From positions 32,467-96,466 of the forward strand of contig JBMOQX010000033.1 of the NCBI GenBank assembly GCA_049322755.1: a DNA stretch of 64,000 bases, in the 5' to 3' direction. The DNA comes from DATIUV01 sp049322755. GTDB lineage: Bacteria; Pseudomonadota; Gammaproteobacteria; Burkholderiales; UBA6910. The notes under the pieces were generated by a model that worked only from the letters and a program-made list of their open reading frames with translations, did not search any database and had not been told where the DNA came from. This document shows positions 1 through 8,172 of this stretch, piece after piece (the stretch's first letter is position 1; each line of letters opens with the position of its first letter). The position numbers and the translations under genes were made by a program.

Positions 1-525
1 GGCGTCCTTGAGAAACTCCCTCGGCGTCAGCCGCGCGAGACGATCCTCCACCTCGCGCACGGTCCTGCCCGGGGCGATGCCGGTGCGGTTGGCGACGCGG
101 AAGATGTGGGTGTCCACTGCGATGGTGGGTTCGCCGAACGCGGTGTTCAGCACCACGTTGGCGGTTTTGCGGCCGACGCCCGGCAGCCGCTCCAGCGCTT
201 CGCGGGAGGCGGGCACCTCGCCGCCATGCTCCTCCGCCAGCAGGCGGCAGGCGGCGATCACGTTCTTCGCCTTGGTGCGGTAGAGGCCGATGGTCCTGAT
301 GTGCTCGGCGAGCCGCTCCTCGCCCAGGTCCAGCAGCTTCTGCGGCGTGTTGGCGACCGGAAACAGCTTGCGCGTCGCCAGGTTGACGCTCTTGTCGGTG
401 GCCTGGGCGGAGAGGATCACCGCCACCAGCAGCTCGAACGGCGTGCGGTACTCCAGCTCGGTGGTGGGGGCCGGATTGGCTGCCCGCAGCCGCGCGAAGA
501 TCTCCCGGCGCTTCTCCGCGTTCAT
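1..525 (-). CDS. nth: Endonuclease III (DNA glycosylase/AP lyase), 3' part cut by window edge
   Basis: Base-excision-repair enzyme that removes oxidised pyrimidines and nicks the abasic site. The 175 visible residues contain the helix-hairpin-helix LPGVGRKTANVVL with the catalytic lysine at residue 120 and the catalytic aspartate in VDTHIFRVANR at residue 138, both at the E. coli positions. The C-terminal 4Fe-4S cysteines would lie beyond base 1. The ATG at 525 follows the unknown gene at 569-985, and nth at the end of an rnf operon is a common proteobacterial arrangement. The reading frame is open to the window edge, so it is partial rather than broken. Confidence 0.95.
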   Translation of the reverse strand, partial: MNAEKRREIFARLRAANPAPTTELEYRTPFELLVAVILSAQATDKSVNLATRKLFPVANTPQKLLDLGEERLAEHIRTIGLYRTKAKNVIAACRLLAEEHGGEVPASREALERLPGVGRKTANVVLNTAFGEPTIAVDTHIFRVANRTGIAPGRTVREVEDRLARLTPREFLKDA

Positions 526-568
526 CGCTTGACGGTGAAGTGAAGCGGCGTCTCCGCGGTGAGGGTCA

Positions 569-985
569 TCACATATGGCGGTAGCGGCCCACCTCGGGGC
601 CTGGCGCGCGCGGAGAGGCGGCGGTTTCCTGGCGCAGGCCGGTCAGGAACGCCGCGTGCTCCTCCTCCAGGCGGTGCAGCTCGTCGCCGGTCAGGCGCGG
701 CAGCAGCGTGCCCTCGATGAAGCCGCCCAGGTCGGCGAGCGACGTGCTCCAGCCGTACTGGTGGAGGTGGAAATCGTGGAACGCGTGCTGGCCGTAGGGG
801 AATTCCTGGAACTCGGGACCCTTGATGGCCGCCAGGTCGCGGTCGGCTGCAACCCGCGCCTTGGCCCAGTCGAACCACCAGCGGCAGTACTTCTCCTGCA
901 GGTCCATGCCGAGCCCGTTGCGCTCGAAAAACGCGTAGATGCTGACGCGGTTGGCGCGCCCGCTGAAGGGAAAGTGTCCGGCCAT
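569..985 (-). CDS. Conserved-looking hypothetical protein between rnfE and nth
   Basis: I do not recognise this 138-residue protein. It is soluble-looking, with no signal peptide or membrane segment, and is rich in aromatic and acidic residues (KYCRWWFDWAK near residue 35, then HAFHDFHLHQYGW around 70-80). It starts 22 bases after the rnfE stop with a GAGGAG-like ribosome site and ends 43 bases before nth, so it is probably co-transcribed with the rnf genes. Codon use resembles its neighbours. A role in Rnf assembly or a housekeeping function is possible, but the sequence shows neither. Confidence 0.7.
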   Translation of the reverse strand: MAGHFPFSGRANRVSIYAFFERNGLGMDLQEKYCRWWFDWAKARVAADRDLAAIKGPEFQEFPYGQHAFHDFHLHQYGWSTSLADLGGFIEGTLLPRLTGDELHRLEEEHAAFLTGLRQETAASPRAPGPEVGRYRHM

Positions 986-1007
986 GGGGTTCTCCTCGTG
1001 AAATGGA

Positions 1008-1682
1008 TCAGGCGGCGGCCGCCGCGGTCCCGTGGGCGCGGGCGGCGCGGCGGCGGTCGATGGCGTTCTTGGCGGCGATCATCAGCCCCAGGCCGATGAA
1101 CGCGCCCGGCGGCAGCGCCGCCAGCAGGAACCCGGGGTAGTCGGGTATCACCGTGATCTGGGCCGCACGCGCCGCCTCGCCCAGCGCCAGGTGGGCGTTG
1201 ACCAGCAGCGTGCCTTTGCCCGCGAGTTCCCGCATCGCGCCCAGGAGCGTGAGCACCAGCGTGAGCCCGAGCCCCATCATCAGGCCGTCGAACGCGGCCG
1301 CCAGCGGCGGCTGCTTGGAGGCGAACGCCTCCGCGCGCGCCAGCACAATGCAGTTGGTGACGATCAGCGGCACGAAGATGCCCAGCACCAGGTAGAGCTC
1401 GTGCAGGTAGGCGTACATGAACAGCTGCACCACCGTCACCAGGGTGGCGATGATGAGCACGAACACCGGGATGCGGATTTCGGGCGGCACCAGGTGGCGC
1501 ACCAGCGACACCGCCAGGCTGGTCATCGCCATGACGAACGCCGTGGCGAGACCGAGGCTCACGCTGTTGACCACGGTGCCGCTGATGGCGAGCAGCGGAC
1601 ACAGGCCCAGCAGCTGCACCAGCCCCGGGTTCTGGTTCCAGACGCCGTTGCTGCCGATGTCGCGGTAAGCAAGCTCGTTCAC
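1008..1682 (-). CDS. rnfE: Rnf electron transport complex subunit E
   Basis: Integral membrane subunit of the ion-translocating ferredoxin:NAD+ oxidoreductase (Rnf/NQR-related). About 224 residues with six hydrophobic segments and the LLGLCPLLAISGTVVNS and VTNCIVLARAEAFAS signatures, whose cysteines in RnfA/RnfE bind a membrane-embedded iron-sulfur centre in known complexes. The start is taken as the GTG at 1682 because it overlaps the rnfG stop (GTGA), the coupling style used throughout this operon; longer reading is antisense-like junk. It is paired with rnfA at the other end of the operon. Confidence 0.95.
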   Translation of the reverse strand: MNELAYRDIGSNGVWNQNPGLVQLLGLCPLLAISGTVVNSVSLGLATAFVMAMTSLAVSLVRHLVPPEIRIPVFVLIIATLVTVVQLFMYAYLHELYLVLGIFVPLIVTNCIVLARAEAFASKQPPLAAAFDGLMMGLGLTLVLTLLGAMRELAGKGTLLVNAHLALGEAARAAQITVIPDYPGFLLAALPPGAFIGLGLMIAAKNAIDRRRAARAHGTAAAAA

Positions 1683-2332
1683 GAGGGTTCGCTGTTTCCG
1701 GCAGCTGCGCCGGCTTCGTCGATCAGCATACTGCGGTGGGCGGCAAAATGCTCCAGCGCGCGTCGCGTCGCGTCCACCACCGCCCGCGGCGTGATGGTGG
1801 CGCCCGCCATGCTGTCGAATCCGCCGCCGTCCTTCTTCACCCGCCATTCGCCGGCGTCGCCGGACAGCTGGCGGCCGTCGAATCCGCGGATCCAGTCGCT
1901 CTTGGCGATTTCGATGTAATCGCCGAGGCCGGGCGTCTCGTTGTGGGACACCACGCGCACGCCCAGGACGCGCCCGTCCGGCGCAACGCCGATGATGAGC
2001 CGGATTTTACCGCCGTAGCCGTTGGGCGCAATCGCCTCCAGCGCGACGCCCGTCACGCGCCCATCGCGGCGCGCACGGTAGGCCAGGCCCGGCGCGTCGG
2101 TGCCCAGGCGCGGGTCGGCGGGCACGGCGACCGTATCCTCCAGCAGATCGTTGTCATGCATCTCCGGCGGCAGCACCTGGTTCAGCAGCCGCAGCTTGGC
2201 CGCCTCCTCGGCGCGGGCGATCGGCTCCCGGGTCGCCTCGAACGTCGACGCCAGCAGCAGCGTCCCGATCAACGCGAACGCCAGCAGGATGAGCGCCCCG
2301 CGCAGCGTCGAGGTGCCCAGGGTCAGGGTCAT
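1679..2332 (-). CDS. rnfG: Rnf electron transport complex subunit G (FMN-binding)
   Basis: A membrane-anchored periplasmic flavoprotein of the Rnf complex, 217 residues. One N-terminal transmembrane helix (RGALILLAFALIGTLLLAS) is followed by an FMN-binding domain. The covalent FMN site is the threonine in DSMAGATITPRAV near residue 180. The ATG at 2332 overlaps the rnfD stop by four bases, and its own stop overlaps the rnfE GTG. Electrons are expected to pass between RnfC/RnfB on the cytoplasmic side and the flavins of RnfD and RnfG. Confidence 0.95.
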   Translation of the reverse strand: MTLTLGTSTLRGALILLAFALIGTLLLASTFEATREPIARAEEAAKLRLLNQVLPPEMHDNDLLEDTVAVPADPRLGTDAPGLAYRARRDGRVTGVALEAIAPNGYGGKIRLIIGVAPDGRVLGVRVVSHNETPGLGDYIEIAKSDWIRGFDGRQLSGDAGEWRVKKDGGGFDSMAGATITPRAVVDATRRALEHFAAHRSMLIDEAGAAAGNSEPS

Positions 2333-3354
2333 GCGCCGTCCTCCGGCGGCCGGGCGGCCTTGCCCTGGCCGTAGACGGCGGGCTGGGTGTAGGCGTCGAT
2401 CAGCGGCACGCCCATGTTCATGATCAGGGTGGCGAAGGCGACCCCGTCGGGATAACCGCCCCAGGTGCGGATCACGTAGGTCAGCAGCGCGGCGCCGCCC
2501 GCGAAAATCAGCTTGCCGCGGGGCGTCGTCGGGCCGCTGACCGGATCGGTGAGGATGAAGAACGCTCCGATCAGCGCCGCGCCGTGGGCGAGGTGGAACG
2601 CCGCCCCCGCGTAGCGGTCGCCGTCGAACCCGTGGAACAGCGCGGCGATGACGGCGAGGGTCGCGAGGAAGGCGGCCGGTATGTGCCAGCTGATGATGCG
2701 CTGCTGCAGCAGGAACACGCCGCCGGCGAGATACGCCAGCGCCAGCCACAGCGGTGCGGAAAGCGCCGCGCCGAGCTCGCCGGGCGCGGCGAAAATCTCG
2801 TCCAGCGTGCGCTGGCTCGCGAGCTGGGTCTTGACCCAATCCAGCGGCGTGGCGGCGGTGATGGCGTCGGCGCCGCCCGGCAGGCTGCCCGCGAAGATCA
2901 GCGCAGCCGTCTCCGGCAAGCCGAGCCCGGCGCCGATCGGGGTGAAGCGGGTCATCTGCGCCGGGAACGACACGATCAGCACCGCATAGCCCACCATCGC
3001 CGGGTTGAAGAGATTGGCTCCGAGGCCGCCGTAGAGATGCTTGGCCACCACGATCGCGAACGCCGTACCGGTGACCGTGACCCACCAGGGGACGATGGCC
3101 GGCAGCGCCAGCGCCAGCAGCCACGCGGTGGTGAGCGCGGACAGGTCGCCGAGAAACGGCGCCGGCGGCACGCCGCGTGTCTTGAGCATGGCGGCCTCGG
3201 CGGCCAGCGCCACGGCGCTGGCCAGCGCCAGCTGGATGAAAATTCCCGGTCCCCAGAGCCAGGCATGGACCGCGATGGCGGGCACCAGCGCCAGCAGCAC
3301 GCGGCCCATCACGCCGCGCACGGACGCGTTGACGCTCAGATGGGGCGCGGGCAT
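2329..3354 (-). CDS. rnfD: Rnf electron transport complex subunit D (FMN-binding membrane protein)
   Basis: Polytopic membrane subunit of Rnf, 341 residues, with about nine hydrophobic segments. The covalent flavin attachment threonine is in the motif DPVSGPTTPRG near residue 277, the usual D-x-x-S-G-x-T-[ST] form for RnfD/NqrB. Length fits the family. It starts 48 bases after rnfC and its stop overlaps the rnfG start by four bases. Confidence 0.95.
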   Translation of the reverse strand: MPAPHLSVNASVRGVMGRVLLALVPAIAVHAWLWGPGIFIQLALASAVALAAEAAMLKTRGVPPAPFLGDLSALTTAWLLALALPAIVPWWVTVTGTAFAIVVAKHLYGGLGANLFNPAMVGYAVLIVSFPAQMTRFTPIGAGLGLPETAALIFAGSLPGGADAITAATPLDWVKTQLASQRTLDEIFAAPGELGAALSAPLWLALAYLAGGVFLLQQRIISWHIPAAFLATLAVIAALFHGFDGDRYAGAAFHLAHGAALIGAFFILTDPVSGPTTPRGKLIFAGGAALLTYVIRTWGGYPDGVAFATLIMNMGVPLIDAYTQPAVYGQGKAARPPEDGA

Positions 3355-3402
3355 CGCGGTTCGCGCGTCACCGTTCGGCGCGGGCGGCGGCCGCGACGGG
3401 CG

Positions 3403-4938
3403 TCACGGCCGCTCGTCCGCAGCGGAGGATCCCGTCGAGCCCGTCGTGGCGGTCTGTTTGCCCGACTTCGCGCGCTCGATGGTTTCCAGGATCGAGGCCT
3501 TCTCGTCCTTGCCGTCGCTGCCGGTCCTGGCGGCGAGCCGGCGCGCGCGCTCGTCCTTTTCCCGCTGCAGCCGGTCGAGGCGGAACTCGTGGCGGGTGCG
3601 GGCCAGGTCGGCGGCCTTTTTCTCCCGCTCCCGCGCCCAGATCTCGCCCTTGGCGTAGCGGTAGTAGTCCACCAGCGGGATGTGGCTCGGGCAGACGTAG
3701 CTGCAGCAGCCGCACTCGATGCAGTCGAACAGCGCGTACTCCTGAGCCTTGCCGAAGTTCTTCGATTTGGCGAAGGCGTACAGCTCCATCGGCTGCAGGC
3801 GGGCGGGACACACGTCGGCACAGCGCCCGCAGCGGATGCACGGCATCGCCGGCGGTGGCGGCGGGAACAGCGTCCTCGAGCGGGCGATGATGCAATTGGT
3901 GGATTTCACCACCGGCACGTCGGCGGACGGGAGCCGGAAGCCCATCATGGGACCGCCCATGATGTAGCCGTCGGTGTCCGCCAGCGGCTGCGCCTGCGCC
4001 GCCAGGTGCGACACCGGGGTGCCGACCAGCACCTCGAAGTTGCGCGGCTCGGCGACGTTGCCGGTCACCGTCGCCAGCCGCGACACCAGCGGCTCGCCGA
4101 GGTGCACGGCGCGGAACAGCGCGCGGCAGGTGCCGACGTTGAAGCACGCCAGGCCCACGTCCTGGGGGCGTTTGCCGGCCGGCACTTCCCGGCCGGTGAG
4201 CGTGTAGATCAGCTGCTTCTCGCCACCCGCCGGATAGAGGGCGGGCACCGCAACGACCGCGAAAGCAAGACCGGCGTCGCGCACGGCGGCCCGCATCGCC
4301 GCGATCGCCTCGGGCTTGTTGTCCTCGATGCCGATCAGCACGCGCTGCGCGCCCAGCAGGCGCCGCGCGATTTCGGCGCCGGCGACAATCTCGTCGGGGC
4401 GCGTGCGCATCAGCGCGTCGTCGCAGCTGATGTAGGGCTCGCATTCGCCGCCGTTCACCACCAGGGTGGCGACCCGGCGGGTGCCGGGATTGAGCTTGAT
4501 GAAGGTGGGAAACACCGCGCCGCCGAGCCCGGCGAGGCCGGCGCTGCGCAGGCGGTTGCGCACCTCGCTCAGGTGCAGGTGCTCCAGGTCCAGGGGGCGG
4601 CGCTCGATCCAGCGTTCGTCACCGTCGGGTTCGATCACCACGCACAGGCCCTCGAGCCCCGAAGGGTGCGGCACCCGGCGCGGTTCCACCGCCAGCACCC
4701 GCCCGGAGGTGGGGGCGTGGACCGCCACCGAGACGTAACCCTCCGGTGCGCCCACGGGCTGGCCCTTGAGCACCCGCTCGCCCGCGGCCACCAGCGCGCG
4801 CGCGGCAATGCCGATATGCTGGGACAGCGGCACCACCAGCTCGCGCGGCAGCGGCACGGCGGCGACCGGCCGCGCGGCGGATGCCGACTTGTGCTCCGGC
4901 AGGTGCAGGCCGCCCGGGAAGCGGTGCAGCCGGATCAC
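3403..4938 (-). CDS. rnfC: Rnf electron transport complex subunit C (NADH/ferredoxin side, 2x4Fe-4S)
   Basis: Peripheral cytoplasmic subunit thought to carry the NADH and FMN site, about 511 residues. The flavin/NADH-binding region contains GLAGLGGAVFPTFIKL and NGGECEPYISCDD. Two ferredoxin motifs follow near residues 375-425 (CIRCGRCADVCP and CIECGCCSYVCPSHIP). The C-terminal 90 residues form a charged Lys/Arg/Glu-rich tail, common in proteobacterial RnfC. The GTG at 4938 is chosen because it overlaps the rnfB stop (GTGATC) and gives the expected VIRLHRFPGGLHLPEHK start. Confidence 0.95.
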   Translation of the reverse strand: MIRLHRFPGGLHLPEHKSASAARPVAAVPLPRELVVPLSQHIGIAARALVAAGERVLKGQPVGAPEGYVSVAVHAPTSGRVLAVEPRRVPHPSGLEGLCVVIEPDGDERWIERRPLDLEHLHLSEVRNRLRSAGLAGLGGAVFPTFIKLNPGTRRVATLVVNGGECEPYISCDDALMRTRPDEIVAGAEIARRLLGAQRVLIGIEDNKPEAIAAMRAAVRDAGLAFAVVAVPALYPAGGEKQLIYTLTGREVPAGKRPQDVGLACFNVGTCRALFRAVHLGEPLVSRLATVTGNVAEPRNFEVLVGTPVSHLAAQAQPLADTDGYIMGGPMMGFRLPSADVPVVKSTNCIIARSRTLFPPPPPAMPCIRCGRCADVCPARLQPMELYAFAKSKNFGKAQEYALFDCIECGCCSYVCPSHIPLVDYYRYAKGEIWAREREKKAADLARTRHEFRLDRLQREKDERARRLAARTGSDGKDEKASILETIERAKSGKQTATTGSTGSSAADERP

Positions 4939-5486
4939 GCCGCGGTGCGGATCGGCGTCGCGGGAGGCTGCCATTTCCAGGTCTCCAGGGTCTCGGGCAC
5001 CGGCACCATGGCGATGCAATCCACCGGGCACGGCGGCAGGCACAGTTCGCAGCCGGTGCACTCATCGGCGATGACCGTGTGCATCTGCTTGGCGGCGCCG
5101 GCGATCGCGTCCACCGGACAGGCCTGGATGCACAGCGTGCAGCCGATGCAGGTCTGCTCGTCGATCACCGCCACCGATTTCGGCTTGGGCACGCCGTGGG
5201 CGTCGTTCAGGGGTTTGGGCTCGACCCCCAGCAGTTCGGCGAGCTGGTGAATTCCGTCCTCGCCGCCCGGCGGGCACTGGTTGATGTCGGCCTCGCCCTT
5301 GGCGATGGCTTCGGCGTAGGGACGGCAGCCGGGAAAGCCGCACTGGCCGCACTGGGTCTGGGGCAGGATGGCGTCGATCTTCTCCACCAGCGGGCTGCCC
5401 TCGACGCGGAACTTGAGGTTGGCGAACCCCAGCACCGCTCCCAGCACCAGCGCCAGGCCGGCCATCACCAGCAGTGCGGTCAGCAT
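4935..5486 (-). CDS. rnfB: Rnf electron transport complex subunit B (iron-sulfur)
   Basis: Membrane-anchored polyferredoxin of Rnf, 183 residues. An N-terminal helix (TALLVMAGLALVLGAVLGF) precedes the Fe-S domain motif CGQCGFPGCRPYAEAI and then two 4Fe-4S motifs, CIGCTLCIQACPVDAI and CTGCELCLPPCPVDCI. It is the likely electron entry or exit point for ferredoxin. It overlaps rnfC by four bases and is separated from rnfA by a 170-base spacer containing a long inverted repeat. Confidence 0.95.
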   Translation of the reverse strand: MLTALLVMAGLALVLGAVLGFANLKFRVEGSPLVEKIDAILPQTQCGQCGFPGCRPYAEAIAKGEADINQCPPGGEDGIHQLAELLGVEPKPLNDAHGVPKPKSVAVIDEQTCIGCTLCIQACPVDAIAGAAKQMHTVIADECTGCELCLPPCPVDCIAMVPVPETLETWKWQPPATPIRTAA

Positions 5487-5530
5487 CGCGAGGGGCCTCC
5501 GCGGACCGTCGCGGCCGGAATGCCCAAAGC

Positions 5531-5622
5531 TTGAACCGCCAAGGGCGCAAAGGACGCGAGGGGGAACACGACAAGTCCGCTCATGGGTTTCCTTCGCGTC
5601 CTTTGCGTCCTTCGCGGTTCAA
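5531..5622. repeat. Large imperfect inverted repeat (REP-like) between rnfA and rnfB
   Basis: The left arm (5531-5562) and right arm (5591-5622) are about 32 bases each and nearly complementary, built from the phrase AAAGGACGCGA / TCGCGTCCTTT with flanking GAACCG/CGGTTC; the loop is 28 bases. This GGACGCAAAGGACGC-type palindrome resembles intergenic repeats dispersed in betaproteobacterial genomes (from memory). Its position inside the rnf operon could tune rnfA against rnfBCDGE expression or stabilise mRNA. Confidence 0.8.
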
Positions 5623-5656
5623 CGCCTTGCGTTGGATAGGGCGGCATGGAAAACGT

Positions 5657-6232
5657 CTAGCGCGTCAGCCCCGAGAAGCCCATGAACGCGAGGCTCATGA
5701 GGCCGGCGGTGACCATGGCGATGGCGGAGCCGCGGAACGCCAGCGGCACGTCGGCCGCCTCCAGGCGCTCGCGCATCGCCGCGAACAGCACCAGCACCAG
5801 CGAGAAGCCGAGCGCGCCGCCGAGGCCGAAGAACAGCGACTCGACGAAGTTGTGGTTCTCCTGCACGTTGAGCAGCGGGATGCCGAGCACCGCGCAGTTG
5901 GTGGTGATCAGCGGCAGGTAGATGCCCAGCACCTGGTAGAGCAGGGGGCTCACCTTGCGCACGAACATCTCGGTGAACTGCACGATGGCGGCGATCACGA
6001 CGATGAAGGACAGCGTACGCAGGTAGAAAAGGTCCGTGCCCAGCAGGTAGCGGTTGATCAGGTAGCTGGAGCCGGAGGCCAGCGTCAGCACGAACGCAGT
6101 GGCGAGCCCCATGCCGATGGCGGTCTCCAGCTTCCTGGAGACGCCCATGAACGGGCACAGGCCGAGGATCTTGGTGAGCACGATGTTGTTCACCAGCACC
6201 GTGCCGACGAGGATGAGAACGTAGGTTTCCAT
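5657..6232 (-). CDS. rnfA: Rnf electron transport complex subunit A
   Basis: First gene of the rnf operon, encoding a 191-residue six-helix membrane protein homologous to RnfE/NqrE. Signatures are NNIVLTKILGLCPFMGVS near residues 15-33 and LITTNCAVLGIPLLN near 107; the cysteines in these two motifs are the Fe-S ligands in characterised homologues. ATG at 6232. Upstream lies an FNR-like box (6283-6296), suggesting oxygen-responsive control of the complex. Confidence 0.96.
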   Translation of the reverse strand: METYVLILVGTVLVNNIVLTKILGLCPFMGVSRKLETAIGMGLATAFVLTLASGSSYLINRYLLGTDLFYLRTLSFIVVIAAIVQFTEMFVRKVSPLLYQVLGIYLPLITTNCAVLGIPLLNVQENHNFVESLFFGLGGALGFSLVLVLFAAMRERLEAADVPLAFRGSAIAMVTAGLMSLAFMGFSGLTR

Positions 6233-6282
6233 GCGGATGGGCGGCGCTCTCAGGTGGTTAACCCTGCGCTCGGCCCAACAAT

Positions 6283-6296
6283 TTGATCAGAATCAG
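6283..6296 (-). promoter_or_regulatory. FNR-type box upstream of rnfA
   Basis: TTGAT-CAGA-ATCAG, one mismatch from the TTGAT-N4-ATCAA consensus, 51 bases before the rnfA ATG. A TAACCA hexamer at about 6255-6260 lies where the -10 of a class II FNR promoter would fall, but it is a weak match. Confidence 0.55.
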
Positions 6297-6345
6297 TAAT
6301 TATCCGCCGCCGGCGCCGCCGGCCGCAACTGCGCGGACGTTGCGT

Positions 6346-7380
6346 TCACGCCGCCGCGGCGTTGCGCCGCGCAGTGGCCCGCACCAGTTCGGCCACCAGC
6401 TCGGGCCCGCGGAAGATGAGGCCCGTGTAAACCTGCACCAGGCTTGCGCCGGCGTCCAGCTTCTCCAGCGCGTCGGCGCCCGACAGGATGCCGCCGACGC
6501 CGATGATGGGAATCTCGCCGCCCAGCGCGCGCGCCAGCTTGCGGATCACCCGGGTGGAGAGCGCTTTCAGCGGCGCGCCGCTCAGTCCGCCGGCCTCGTC
6601 GCCGTGGGGGAGCTTCGCCACCACCGGCCGCGATGTGGTGGTGTTGGTCGCGATCACTGCGTCCACCCGGCTGCGGCGCAGGACCTCCGCCGTGGCGGCC
6701 AGGTCGGCGTCGCCGAGGTCGGGCGCCAGCTTGACCGCCAGCGGTGTGGCCTTGCCGTGGCGGTCCCGCAGCTTCTTCGCTTCGGCCTGCAGCCGCCCGA
6801 GCAGCGCCGCCAGCGTGTCGGCGGCCTGCAGCGTGCGCAGGTTGGCGGTGTTGGGCGAGGAAATATTGACCGCCACGTAGTCGGCACGGGCGTAGACCTT
6901 TTTCAGGCAGGCGACGTAGTCGTCGTCGGCGCGCTCGATCGGCGTGTCGAAGTTCTTGCCGATGTTGATGCCGAGGATGCCGCGGTAGCGCACGCCGTCG
7001 AGGTTTTTCAGCAGCGTGTCGACGCCGTCGTTGTTGAAGCCCATGCGGTTGATCACCGCCTGCGCCTGGGGGAAACGGAACAGCCGCGGCCTGGGATTGC
7101 CCGGCTGCGGCCGCGGCGTCACCGTGCCCACCTCGATGAAGCCGAAGCCCAGCGCGCCGAGGGCGTCGACGTGGGCGCCGTTCTTGTCCATGCCGGCGGC
7201 AAGGCCCACGGCGTTGGGGAACGTGAGGCCCATCATCTCCACCGGCGTCCCCCGGGGCGGATGGAACAGCACCCGGCCGGCGTGGAGGCGGTGCGCCCAG
7301 TCGAGCGAGGTCAGGGTGAGATCGTGGGCGGTTTCCGGATCGAGCGCGAACAGCGCCGGCCGCGCGAGGGAGTACAGCAT
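6346..7380 (-). CDS. pyrD: Dihydroorotate dehydrogenase (quinone), class 2
   Basis: Membrane-associated flavoenzyme of pyrimidine biosynthesis, oxidising dihydroorotate to orotate with quinone as acceptor. 344 residues, as expected for class 2. Visible features: an amphipathic N-terminus (LYSLARPALFALDPETAH), FMN-site motifs GLAAGMDKNGA and NRMGFNNDG, the catalytic serine in VNISSPNTANLR, and the phosphate-binding IGVGGILSGADALEK. It normally sits next to aat-bpt in betaproteobacteria; here the two-component/lipid cluster lies in between. Confidence 0.96.
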   Translation of the reverse strand: MLYSLARPALFALDPETAHDLTLTSLDWAHRLHAGRVLFHPPRGTPVEMMGLTFPNAVGLAAGMDKNGAHVDALGALGFGFIEVGTVTPRPQPGNPRPRLFRFPQAQAVINRMGFNNDGVDTLLKNLDGVRYRGILGINIGKNFDTPIERADDDYVACLKKVYARADYVAVNISSPNTANLRTLQAADTLAALLGRLQAEAKKLRDRHGKATPLAVKLAPDLGDADLAATAEVLRRSRVDAVIATNTTTSRPVVAKLPHGDEAGGLSGAPLKALSTRVIRKLARALGGEIPIIGVGGILSGADALEKLDAGASLVQVYTGLIFRGPELVAELVRATARRNAAAA

Positions 7381-7428
7381 GCGCGGATTCTACCCGCTCT
7401 GGGCCGCAGGCCGCAGTCCCGCGGATGC

Positions 7429-8172
7429 TCAGACGCGCGCCGGAATGGGCTCGGGAAACGGTTCCCCCGGCCGCGGGCGCATCGCGATCCAGAGCCCGAC
7501 GATCACCAGCCAGCAGATCAGGCCGGACCAGACGTTGTGGGACAGGAAATGGGCGCCCTGCATGACCCGGCCCAGGCCCAGCCCGAGTCCGGCGGCGAGA
7601 CCCAGGAGCAGCGCCGCCGCCGCGAGACCGCGGCGGTGCGGGTAGAAGGCGAAATGGAACGCCATCAGCGCGAAGCCGGTGGAGGCGTGGCCTCCGGGGA
7701 AGCAGTGACCGGGCTTGAGCCCGTCGGGCGTCGCCGCCAGCAGGCTCGCGTACGGGGCGAATCCGCCGTAGACGTCGATGTCCCACGGGCAATGGCGCAC
7801 GAAAACCCGCTTTAGGCCACTCACCGTCAGCGTGGACAGGCCCATCGCCAGCGCCAGGAACAGCAGCGTGCGGCGGTGCGCCGCCAGCGGCGGCAGGACG
7901 AACGAAAGCGCGTAGCCGGCCAGGCACAGGGCGCCCAGCGTTCCCACGAGGTATTTGGCCCAGTGGTGCATAACCACGTCGAGAACCCAGGCGTGCCGCA
8001 ATGGAAACGTGCGTGTCTCCGGGTCGTAGAAAGCATCCGAGAGCGCGCGATCGAGTCCCGCGGCGTCGATGCCCCACAGCACTGCAGCGCCGAGCGCCAA
8101 TGGCAGGGCGACGTGGGAGACGGCGAAACGCCGCCCCGGAGCGGTGCCCGGCCGGGCGGCTCGGGAGTTCAC
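7429..8172 (-). CDS. PAP2-family lipid phosphatase
   Basis: Membrane phosphatase of the PAP2 superfamily, about 247 residues with six predicted membrane spans. The tripartite active site is readable: KRVFVRHCPWD (motif 1), PGGHAS (motif 2, with catalytic His) and GRVMQGAHFLSHNVWSG (motif 3, His nucleophile). The GTG at 8172 overlaps the stop of the upstream sulfatase gene. Substrate unknown; as last gene of a lipid/envelope cluster it may dephosphorylate a lipid phosphate or undecaprenyl-PP-like substrate. Its position downstream of an LtaS/OpgB-like transferase supports a phospholipid headgroup cycle. Confidence 0.88.
   Translation of the reverse strand: MNSRAARPGTAPGRRFAVSHVALPLALGAAVLWGIDAAGLDRALSDAFYDPETRTFPLRHAWVLDVVMHHWAKYLVGTLGALCLAGYALSFVLPPLAAHRRTLLFLALAMGLSTLTVSGLKRVFVRHCPWDIDVYGGFAPYASLLAATPDGLKPGHCFPGGHASTGFALMAFHFAFYPHRRGLAAAALLLGLAAGLGLGLGRVMQGAHFLSHNVWSGLICWLVIVGLWIAMRPRPGEPFPEPIPARV

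Noticed and set aside
2584..5250. A long plus-strand frame (888 codons) opposite rnfC/rnfD
   Set aside because: Antisense to clear Rnf genes with correct Fe-S motifs; composition is aberrant.
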